A DNA stretch of 5,202 nt from Robiginitomaculum sp. GTDB taxonomy: Bacteria > Pseudomonadota > Alphaproteobacteria > Caulobacterales > Maricaulaceae. Positions 1 through 5,202 of the stretch are shown piece by piece. Every line of letters starts with the position of its first letter. Position 1 is the stretch's first letter. The notes beneath the pieces were generated by a model. That model worked only from the letters and a program-made list of their open reading frames with translations. It was not told the origin of the DNA and searched no databases. Position numbers and translations under genes: made by a program. The stretch is from positions 1-5,202 of the forward strand of contig JAKITZ010000181.1 of assembly GCA_021647805.1 (NCBI GenBank), in the 5' to 3' direction.

Positions 1-122
1 CAATCATTGGCAAAGACCGCCGTTAAAACGAGGGCTAACTAGCAAAGAATTAGCACTCATTGACCCTTGGGTGCAATCAAAGGTCGGGGATAAGTTCCAG
101 CCATGCTCGCTTTGCCCGCTCT

Positions 123-131
123 TGCTATAAT
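123..131 (+). promoter_or_regulatory. Extended -10 promoter
   Basis: The sequence TTGCTATAAT contains a perfect TATAAT hexamer at 126-131, preceded by the extended -10 TG dinucleotide at 123-124. At the usual 16-18 base spacing there is no good TTGACA-like -35 element (103-108 reads ATGCTC), which is tolerated in extended -10 promoters. Transcription would begin near 137-139 and run rightward, toward the 3' end of the RDD gene. No protein-coding gene lies downstream on this strand, so a non-coding transcript is implied if the promoter is active. Confidence 0.45.
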
Positions 132-133
132 GG

Positions 134-150
134 TGTTGCAAGTGGCAATA
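134..150 (+). promoter_or_regulatory. boxB-like hairpin upstream of boxA
   Basis: The arms TGTTGC (134-139) and GCAATA (145-150) can form six base pairs, one of them G-U, around the five-base loop AAGTG. In rRNA leaders a small boxB hairpin normally precedes boxA by a short distance, and this one lies 15 bases before the boxA-like site. The start site predicted from the neighbouring -10 element (about 138) would remove most of the 5' arm, so the hairpin would form fully only in a transcript starting further upstream. It could also be a chance stem. Confidence 0.25.
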
Positions 151-165
151 ACTCAGCCAGTGCGC

Positions 166-177
166 GGCTCTTTGACA
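166..177 (+). promoter_or_regulatory. boxA-like antitermination site
   Basis: The sequence GGCTCTTTGACA matches the E. coli rrn boxA (TGCTCTTTAACA) at 10 of 12 positions. In RNA form boxA is bound by NusB-NusE (S10) and helps rRNA transcripts escape Rho-dependent termination. Comparable GCTCTTTGACA sequences occur in the rRNA leaders and 16S-23S spacers of alphaproteobacteria. It lies about 30-40 bases downstream of the predicted start site, a normal leader position. The odd point is that no 16S or 23S rRNA follows; the next gene is the convergent RDD gene. Confidence 0.4.
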
Positions 178-192
178 TGGTGAATATAGGTT

Positions 193-217
193 AAACTCAA
201 TGAAACATGGGTTTTTT
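193..217 (+). terminator. Possible intrinsic terminator hairpin
   Basis: On the plus strand AAACTCA (193-199) pairs with TGGGTTT (208-214) with one G-U pair. TG (201-202) also pairs with CA (206-207), leaving one bulged A and an AAA loop. The stem runs into a six-T tract at 212-217, three bases of which follow the stem. G+C content is low, so efficiency is doubtful. If used, it would end the transcript from the 126-131 promoter after roughly 80 nucleotides. Confidence 0.3.
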
Positions 218-302
218 AGTTATGATTGCTAAGGACTGTCACCACAGCAAGAATTGTTTTTTGCTGGACAGTTTTGAATTTTATCCGCTGAAGAAAACCC
301 AT
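207..302 (+). other. Long nested hairpin, possible structured RNA
   Basis: Three stems are stacked inside one another. The outer stem pairs 207-217 with 292-302 (11 pairs, one G-U; core ATGGGTTTT with AAAACCCAT). The middle stem pairs 232-240 with 267-275 (core ACTGTC with GACAGT plus two G-U pairs and an A-T). The inner stem pairs 245-253 with 258-266 (core CAGCAA with TTGCTG) around a TTGT loop. Only an ACCA bulge (241-244) separates middle and inner stems. It could be a small RNA, a processing stem of a longer precursor, or structured 3' untranslated sequence of the minus-strand operon. I recognise no known RNA family. Confidence 0.35.
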
Positions 303-321
303 TATCGAACTATACGGTTTT

Positions 322-1176
322 TCAAACTTTGTGATATTTGTCTTTTCGGCGCACTCCGAACAATAATTTGCTTTCCAAAGTTTTCCTTAAACCGGAGTAA
401 TAGGCGTTTAGAAAATCAATATCTCTTTCGCCTTTATGTTTGATCCATTTGATTTTAATTCGAATACGCTCTGCAACCGATATAATTGCTTCTGGTTTTT
501 TTAGGCGCAGCACTTTCTCAAGCACTTGCAGTTCATGAATACCATAGGCTGCTAATTGTTTAGAGGTGAAATCAAAATCGACATCAGAAATATTGTGTTC
601 CGATATATCAGTTTGCAATTTAGTTTTAGGTATTTGTATCACCCATGTTCCAGCGATAAAGTCACCAATTCGCAAGCGATCTCGGTTAAATAACGGAAAA
701 AATAAAAATAACCCCGACCAAGTAAGACCAAGCAGGATCAGCCAGCCGTCTATTCCGCTTGCTCCACCGGAAAACAAGAAAGAAATTGGGAGGAAAACCT
801 CTAATTCACGCATGGCATTTCTGGCAATAACTGCATTTGCCCGTAAGCGCCCACCATTGCGGGCTGTAACCCGCAAACCCAATAACCGTTTTCCGGGTGT
901 TGCGGCTCTAGCGCTAATTTCGAAAAACGAAAAATAAAAATTACGTAATAGAAAAAATCCAAGCAACCAAACAACTTCCATTATTTCAGGCGTGGTTGAG
1001 AGCGAGGCAAAAAAGCTGGCGAAAGATAAAATAACTAGTACAAGCACTATTATAAAGGCATCAATTAGAAATGCTGCGGCTCGTTCACCAGCACCAGCCA
1101 ATTGCAAATGTAAAGCAATACCCTCCGGGGTTAGCAGTTTTCTTTGTAGATGCGAGTTTTCTGTTTGCTGGCGCAT
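322..1176 (-). CDS. RDD-family membrane protein
   Basis: A 284-residue inner-membrane protein, last gene of the operon in this window. RDD hallmarks are clear: the first helix contains GERAAAFLIDAFI (residues 30-42, with the family Arg at 32 and Asp at 39), followed by TPGKRLLGLRV (93-103) and NRDRLRIGDFIAGTWV (164-179, Asp at 172). Likely membrane segments are at about 34-58, 66-87 and 142-163. Residues 184-284 form a basic, probably cytoplasmic tail containing YGIHELQVLEKVLR (211-224), a motif I recall in RDD proteins of this type of operon. The ATG start lies in TAATG, sharing one base with the SpoIIM-like stop, so translation is probably coupled. Some RDD proteins have been linked to ion transport, but no substrate can be assigned here. 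Family call firm, function open. Confidence 0.92.
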   Translation of the reverse strand: MRQQTENSHLQRKLLTPEGIALHLQLAGAGERAAAFLIDAFIIVLVLVILSFASFFASLSTTPEIMEVVWLLGFFLLRNFYFSFFEISARAATPGKRLLGLRVTARNGGRLRANAVIARNAMRELEVFLPISFLFSGGASGIDGWLILLGLTWSGLFLFFPLFNRDRLRIGDFIAGTWVIQIPKTKLQTDISEHNISDVDFDFTSKQLAAYGIHELQVLEKVLRLKKPEAIISVAERIRIKIKWIKHKGERDIDFLNAYYSGLRKTLESKLLFGVRRKDKYHKV

Positions 1177-2189
1177 TATTCCGGCTCAAGTTTTCGTGGC
1201 AGGTAAAAATAGGCCAACCACATGGCCAACATCAAAATTGCAATAATGTATCGTATCAGATCAATCTTGATCAATTGTCGGCCAAAGCCTTCGATCAAGC
1301 CGGCAATGAACAACATGATCACCACTCCGATCACTACAGTTGCCGCTGTGCGCCCGGCTTCGGTTGCTGCTTGTAAGCGGCTTAAATCTTCGGGAAAAGC
1401 GATTTTCCAGCCGATATGAAACCCGGCGGCTCCGGCTAATATTATCGCAAATAATTCCGTAGAGCCGTGAATGAACAACCAACCGCCCATTTCAAAGCCT
1501 AAACCATTGGGAACGTAAACTGCAATAAATGCCCCAAGCATGAAGCCATTAGTAACCAATAAAAACAATGTCGGCAGACCAAAAGCAAAGCCAAGTGCAA
1601 AGGCTAAAATTGCTATGCGAGAATTGTGGGTAAACAAAAAAGTAGCAAAACTGGAAAGTCCGTCGCGTAAGCTGCCGCTATATAATCCTTCACGTAAAAA
1701 TTCTACGCTGGCCTCCGGATTACGGCCATCACTTAAATCAGCGGCCATGAATGCGCTGAACCAACTAGGGTCGTTTATGACTAATACATAGGCGCAAACG
1801 GCGGAAAGAAAGACTGCCAGAAAAGAAACCAGCGTTTCCGCTCCAAGTTTTTGTACTGCTCTTGGCCAATCATCAGAAAAAAATCCGGATATGCGCTGCA
1901 TAAAACTGCTTCTGGTGCCATAGACGAAGAAATATGCTCTGGTGGTTAAGTTTTCTAGGTATTGAACAAGATCAAGATCAAGCGAGATTGCTCTAGCCAT
2001 TGATAGGGAAGAAAGTGTTGTTCGGTACAAAACTGGCAGTGCGATCAATTCATCATCGTTAAGAGCTTTGGCTCCGCTTTTTTCAACGCGCTCAATAAGC
2101 TCTTGTAATAATTTCCAGTCCTTTTCCCGCTCGCGCCTGAACTGCAATGAACGTAAATCTATGGAAAGGTTTTCTTGGCTTTGACTCAT
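1176..2189 (-). CDS. SpoIIM/DUF95-family membrane protein
   Basis: A 337-residue polytopic membrane protein related to stage II sporulation protein M. The first ~110 residues are soluble and charged. Hydrophobic segments follow at about 116-137, 190-212, 214-226, 236-257, 281-300 and 311-330. Family landmarks are THNSRIAILAFALGF (187-201), TNGFMLGA (213-220), IHGSTELFAIILAGAAG (240-256) and AGLIEGFG (296-303). In Bacillus SpoIIM belongs to the septal peptidoglycan-remodelling DMP complex. This organism shows no sign of sporulating, and relatives beside MoxR/DUF58 genes have no established job, so the name reflects homology only. The ATG overlaps the DUF58 stop as ATGA (4 bases), and AGAGG at 2196-2200 sits six bases before the start, a fair ribosome binding site. 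Confidence 0.9.
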   Translation of the reverse strand: MSQSQENLSIDLRSLQFRREREKDWKLLQELIERVEKSGAKALNDDELIALPVLYRTTLSSLSMARAISLDLDLVQYLENLTTRAYFFVYGTRSSFMQRISGFFSDDWPRAVQKLGAETLVSFLAVFLSAVCAYVLVINDPSWFSAFMAADLSDGRNPEASVEFLREGLYSGSLRDGLSSFATFLFTHNSRIAILAFALGFAFGLPTLFLLVTNGFMLGAFIAVYVPNGLGFEMGGWLFIHGSTELFAIILAGAAGFHIGWKIAFPEDLSRLQAATEAGRTAATVVIGVVIMLFIAGLIEGFGRQLIKIDLIRYIIAILMLAMWLAYFYLPRKLEPE

Positions 2190-3526
2190 AATGTGCCTCT
2201 GGCTTTTAGTTCCAGATACTTGCTCAATAATTCCGCACCAACTTTGTCAGGTGTGGTTTCTAGCAGGTGAACTCCAAGTCGGTGCAATTTTGAAAGCACG
2301 AGGTCTCGCTCTTTTAGCAAGCCGGCAGCGATTACGGATTGGCTTACAGTTTTCATTGTAACCGGTTGTTTAACAACCATTTCTTCTAATTCATGATCGG
2401 CAAATGTAACAAAAAGCACTACATGATCGCGAACCAACCTGCCGATATTTTCCAACATTAATTCGGCACTTGTCGTGTCGCAGAAATCGGTAAAAACAAC
2501 CAACAATGACCGTCGATCAAGGTTCTGGCTTAATTTGCTAAGGCCTAATGTGAAATTGGTTTCGTTGGGTGAGTAATCAATAGAAGCAGTTAGGTGCTGT
2601 AAAATTTTGAACGAACTGGCATGTGCCAATGGTTTACAGAACATTCCAGGCTCAGCATCAAAAGAATAAAACCCCACTCGATCGCCACCGCGCAAGCCCA
2701 TTAAAGCCAGCAATAAACCGGCATTTAGGCAATGATCCAGCTTTGGTATTTGCGCCAATGGCTCACTCATCAAATGGCCGGTATCAATAGCAATCATAAT
2801 ATTATGATTGCGTTCGGTGCGAAACTCTTTGGCCAGTAAAATATTATGCCGCGCCGACGCTTTCCAGTCGATGCGCCGGTGATCCATACCAGAAACAAAC
2901 TCGCGTAAACTGTCAAATTCTGTTCCTTCGCCAACAGCACGCTGGCGTTTTATGCCATAAAGCGAGTTGCGAGAAAATAATTGTATTGCTTGTTCGCGGA
3001 TTGCTTTGATATTTGAAATGATCGGGATTTGTAGCTCAGTATCAATAATTGCTGTTCTACTGGCCAAGCCAAGCGGCCCTTTCCAGCGTAGCCAAAACCT
3101 TGAAATTTTCAACTCACCACGGCGTAAGGGGGATACACGAAATACCGGTTTTACAATACTATCAACTAATTGCGTTATGATACTGTTTGGGGTGATTTTG
3201 GCAAAATCATTATATTCTACTGCTAGTTCCAACCAGTTTGGTGATCTGTTTGCAAACTCAATATGTAGAGGAATTTCTTCGTCTTGCCCGATATAGATAT
3301 GCGTTGGCGGTGAACACTTAAAGTCAATATTTCCCGCCGAAGCCGTAAGTAGCGCATCGACAATGATCATTGAAAAAACAAAAACAGTCCAGCCACCAGC
3401 AATTGCCCAAAGTGATGGGGCAATAAAAGCAAGCAGTAAAGTAAACGGGATTCCGCCGGCCATTAACAAAACTGCCCATTTAGTAACTGATACAGAACTA
3501 TGTGATATGTCGTTCTGCTTCATCAT
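2186..3526 (-). CDS. DUF58 protein with vWA-like domain
   Basis: A 446-residue protein with two N-terminal membrane segments (about 17-36 and 38-60), then a beta-rich region with SPLRRGELKISRFWLRWKGPLGL (132-154) and the DUF58 signature GEGTEFDSLREF-VSGMDHRRIDWKASAR (199-226). A von Willebrand A-like fold follows: IAIDTGHLMS (245-254) stands where the DxSxS metal site would be, with candidate later metal-site residues Thr323 (ETNFTLGL) and Asp347 (VVFTDF). DUF58 proteins are regularly encoded next to MoxR ATPases and are thought to act as their partners or adaptors; the membrane anchor would place such a complex on the inner membrane. The ATG overlaps the MoxR stop as ATGA; a second ATG directly follows (3521-3523). 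No clear ribosome binding site precedes it, so initiation probably relies on coupling. Confidence 0.93.
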   Translation of the reverse strand: MMKQNDISHSSVSVTKWAVLLMAGGIPFTLLLAFIAPSLWAIAGGWTVFVFSMIIVDALLTASAGNIDFKCSPPTHIYIGQDEEIPLHIEFANRSPNWLELAVEYNDFAKITPNSIITQLVDSIVKPVFRVSPLRRGELKISRFWLRWKGPLGLASRTAIIDTELQIPIISNIKAIREQAIQLFSRNSLYGIKRQRAVGEGTEFDSLREFVSGMDHRRIDWKASARHNILLAKEFRTERNHNIMIAIDTGHLMSEPLAQIPKLDHCLNAGLLLALMGLRGGDRVGFYSFDAEPGMFCKPLAHASSFKILQHLTASIDYSPNETNFTLGLSKLSQNLDRRSLLVVFTDFCDTTSAELMLENIGRLVRDHVVLFVTFADHELEEMVVKQPVTMKTVSQSVIAAGLLKERDLVLSKLHRLGVHLLETTPDKVGAELLSKYLELKARGTL

Positions 3527-4479
3527 CTAGGTGCGGGTAATTGCTCGATAATATTAGCCAACACTTCGTCAGTAGTAAGACCCTCAATTTCAGCAGAAGG
3601 AGACAAAATAATTCGATGGCGCAGCAATGGTAAGGCCAAATGCTTTACATCATCAGGGATCACGAATTCTCGCTCGTTTAAGGCGGCATATGCTCTGGCA
3701 GCAGCAGCTAACATGCTGGCTGATCTTGGCGAAGCACCTATTTCAATTTCTGGATTTTCACGGGTGTTGCGAACCAGATCAACAATATAGGCAATAATTT
3801 CATCGGTTAAGGCAACTTGCTCTATCTGTTTTCTGGCATCTTTAAGTTCTTTAGGTTTTATCACGGACATGATTTTTGCAACTGTTTTGGCAGGAGTTTT
3901 CGAAGACTTTCCGTGTTGGTCAACGATAGATAGTTCTTGTTCGCGACTTGGATAGCTAAGTAAATGTTTGAACAAAAATCTATCAAGTTGTGCTTCTGGA
4001 AGTGGGTATGTGCCTTGTTGTTCGATAGGGTTTTGGGTAGCAATTACTGTAAAATTTTCGCCTAGGGAATGACTTTTACCATCGATAGTAACGCTGGCCT
4101 CCTGCATTGCTTCTAGCAAGGCAGCTTGGGTTTTTGGCGGTGTTCTGTTTATCTCGTCAGCTAGCAAAAAATCGCAAAAAACCGGACCTTTTTTTAAGGT
4201 GAATTTGCTGGTGTGGAAATCAAACAAGTTTGCACCAATTATGTCTCCTGGCATTAGATCCGGAGTAAACTGTATTCGCCCAAACTTTAATCCGGTGGCG
4301 GCAGCAAAGCAGCGCACTAGCAAGGTTTTGGCAGTTCCCGGCGCACCCTCCAAAAGGATATGGCCATTCGATAATAATGCGACCACCATTAATTCTATTG
4401 TGTCTTTTTGGCCTATAATGACCTTTGCTATTTCTTGCTGAATTTCCTCAGCTAGGTGTTTTACGAGTTCTATTTGCAC
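3523..4479 (-). CDS. MoxR-family AAA+ ATPase
   Basis: A 318-residue AAA+ ATPase of the MoxR family, cytoplasmic and expected to form hexameric rings that remodel or mature partner proteins. Numbering from the chosen GTG start: Walker A GAPGTAKT (45-52), Walker B LLADEINR (105-112), sensor 1 in ATQNP (147-151), arginine-finger region LDRF (165-168) and sensor 2 GASPRS (248-253). All catalytic motifs are intact and the length is typical. I chose GTG at 4477-4479 because GGAGAGGAG lies nine bases upstream. A longer reading from TTG at 4516-4518 would add 13 residues but would put this ribosome binding site inside the gene. The start overlaps the end of the DUF4350 gene by 32 bases and the stop overlaps the DUF58 start by 4, tying it to both. 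DUF58 is its likely partner. Confidence 0.95.
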   Translation of the reverse strand: MQIELVKHLAEEIQQEIAKVIIGQKDTIELMVVALLSNGHILLEGAPGTAKTLLVRCFAAATGLKFGRIQFTPDLMPGDIIGANLFDFHTSKFTLKKGPVFCDFLLADEINRTPPKTQAALLEAMQEASVTIDGKSHSLGENFTVIATQNPIEQQGTYPLPEAQLDRFLFKHLLSYPSREQELSIVDQHGKSSKTPAKTVAKIMSVIKPKELKDARKQIEQVALTDEIIAYIVDLVRNTRENPEIEIGASPRSASMLAAAARAYAALNEREFVIPDDVKHLALPLLRHRIILSPSAEIEGLTTDEVLANIIEQLPAPR

Positions 4480-5202
4480 CTGATATGTCTCCTCTCCATT
4501 GATAAAGCTGTTGGGCAATTTTTATTGCTTCATTGTTGGTTAAATTGCCTGATTGCGTTTGTTGTAACAAGGCATCATAGTCAATATCCGTTCCTGAAAC
4601 ATGAGCAGTTCGGCGCAGAAATTTGTCCAGTTCATCGCGGCCAAGACCCTTCGGAATATTGGCATCTTTTGCGGCCAGAGCTTTTGATAACTCTGCAAAC
4701 TTTGATACCATTGCCGTTTCGCGACCAGCCATCTGGATCAATGCGGCTGAATTTGTCGCCAAGGCGGTTTTACCCAAGGCGAACACTATTTTTCGCCGAC
4801 TTATCGGCCCGAAACGAAGCCATGCTGCCCAAACCATCAAACCGGCAGTAGCCACAGCACTAAGCGTGGCTGTTAAAAACGGCGGCATTAAAATGGTTCG
4901 CAACAAACTGCTATTTTGTTCAAAGCCGTGTAAAGTAAGATCAAATAAAACAGTTTTATCCTTGCCTGCCAGCGCTTCAACAATTCTTATTCCTGCGGCG
5001 GAATTAAAAATATCTGCTGTGCCTAATGTGTTCATAATATCCGGATCACTTAATATATAAATTTCTTTGTCTGGAATTTTCCCTAGCAATAAACGTTCCC
5101 CAGACCAAATTTGCGGAACTAAGCCTAAATGAGTCATGGTTTGCAAATTATCGATGTCCCCCAAACTGAAGTTTTCATCACCAAACTTTTGAGTAATCTT
5201 CC
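4448..5202 (-). CDS. DUF4350 domain protein, 5' truncated
   Basis: The frame is open to the right edge, so the N-terminus lies outside the window; 250 C-terminal residues are visible. An in-frame TTG at 5162-5164 is not needed as a start, because the twelve codons upstream of it are also coding-like. Numbering from the edge, the DUF4350 pattern is seen as IYILSDPDIMN (47-57), FNSAAGIRIVEAL (65-77) and VLFDLTLHGF (84-93). One membrane helix follows at about 109-128, then a soluble tail with MAGRE (157-161) and QWRGDI (234-239). These fit the DUF4350 proteins usually found upstream of MoxR in this operon type. The extracytoplasmic part resembles sugar-binding/GATase-like folds, but no activity is known. 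The full protein probably has a further N-terminal membrane segment. The 3' end overlaps the MoxR gene by 32 bases. Confidence 0.82.
   Translation of the reverse strand, partial: KITQKFGDENFSLGDIDNLQTMTHLGLVPQIWSGERLLLGKIPDKEIYILSDPDIMNTLGTADIFNSAAGIRIVEALAGKDKTVLFDLTLHGFEQNSSLLRTILMPPFLTATLSAVATAGLMVWAAWLRFGPISRRKIVFALGKTALATNSAALIQMAGRETAMVSKFAELSKALAAKDANIPKGLGRDELDKFLRRTAHVSGTDIDYDALLQQTQSGNLTNNEAIKIAQQLYQWRGDISGANRTRKTPS
4489..4497 (-). promoter_or_regulatory. Ribosome binding site deciding the MoxR start
   Basis: On the minus strand GGAGAGGAG is a strong Shine-Dalgarno match, nine bases before the GTG at 4477-4479. It lies within the last codons of the DUF4350 gene. It supports GTG rather than the upstream TTG (4516-4518) as the MoxR start. 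It is the strongest ribosome binding site I see in the operon, which may mean the ATPase is made in larger amounts than its neighbours. Confidence 0.7.

Larger units (their letters stand above)
1..321. other. Gene-poor left end, with RNA-type signals on the plus strand
   Basis: No convincing protein gene is visible here. Plus-strand frame 2 is open from the left edge to a TAA at 128-130 (about 42 codons, ending CSLCPLLL). That length is not rare by chance and I recognise no family, so I do not call it a gene, although it could be the tail of a plus-strand gene entering from the left. The other two plus frames stop at 24-26 and 40-42. The right part holds an extended -10 promoter, a boxA-like site and several RNA hairpins, listed separately. 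No tRNA, rRNA, CRISPR array or insertion sequence is visible. Confidence 0.6.

Noticed and set aside
88..94. DnaA-box-like TTATCC sequences (minus strand here, plus strand at 281-286) hinting at an origin
   Set aside because: Only six of nine consensus positions are kept contiguously, there are just two, and no dnaA, parAB or AT-rich unwinding region accompanies them.
2..130. Open plus-strand frame from the left edge, ending CSLCPLLL
   Set aside because: About 42 codons free of stops is not unusual by chance, its stop overlaps the TATAAT, and I recognise no domain. It remains possible as a gene tail.
207..443. Plus-strand open frame of 78 codons overlapping the RDD 3' end
   Set aside because: It lies largely over the nested hairpin and the RDD coding region, has no ribosome binding site I can see, and its Cys/Phe/Arg-rich product matches no family.
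1176..2189. Evidence for sporulation from the SpoIIM-like gene
   Set aside because: DUF95 proteins are widespread in non-sporulating proteobacteria beside MoxR/DUF58 genes; no other sporulation gene is present.
2967..3296. Plus-strand open frames within the operon (also 566-937, 992-1376 and 4456-5060)
   Set aside because: They are antisense shadows of well-supported genes with clear family motifs and have no recognisable products of their own.
5162..5164. TTG as start codon of the DUF4350 gene
   Set aside because: The same frame stays open to the window edge and the protein lacks its expected N-terminal part, so the gene begins outside the window.

Overview
The window carries most of one tightly packed minus-strand operon and, at its left end, about 320 bases without a convincing gene. 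Read in transcription order (right to left), the operon encodes a DUF4350 membrane protein (5' end cut by the window edge), a MoxR-family AAA+ ATPase, a DUF58 protein with a degenerate von Willebrand factor A domain, a SpoIIM/DUF95-family membrane protein and an RDD-family membrane protein. Each gene overlaps the next by 1 to 32 bases, so the five are almost certainly co-transcribed and translationally coupled.

This gene set is a recurring block in alphaproteobacteria and some gammaproteobacteria. The protein sequences look most like alphaproteobacterial members (sphingomonad, caulobacter or hyphomonad relatives). The base composition is low for that class (low-to-mid 40s % G+C by eye), which suggests a small-genome or marine/aquatic lineage. 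The species cannot be named from this sequence.

How the genes may work together: MoxR ATPases and vWA-domain proteins are known partners, the ATPase acting as a chaperone or remodelling motor and the vWA protein as substrate adaptor. Here the adaptor-like protein (DUF58) is anchored in the membrane by two N-terminal segments. Three further membrane proteins (SpoIIM-like, RDD, DUF4350) are made from the same transcript. A membrane-associated remodelling complex is a reasonable inference, but its substrate is unknown.

The left 321 bases point the other way. On the plus strand they hold an extended -10 promoter (TGnTATAAT), a small hairpin, a good match to the rRNA antitermination boxA, a terminator-like hairpin and then a long nested hairpin. 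This resembles a ribosomal-RNA leader, yet no rRNA gene follows; the RDD gene ends head-on at position 322. A small structured RNA or a detached rRNA-type leader is possible, and this is the least explained part of the window.
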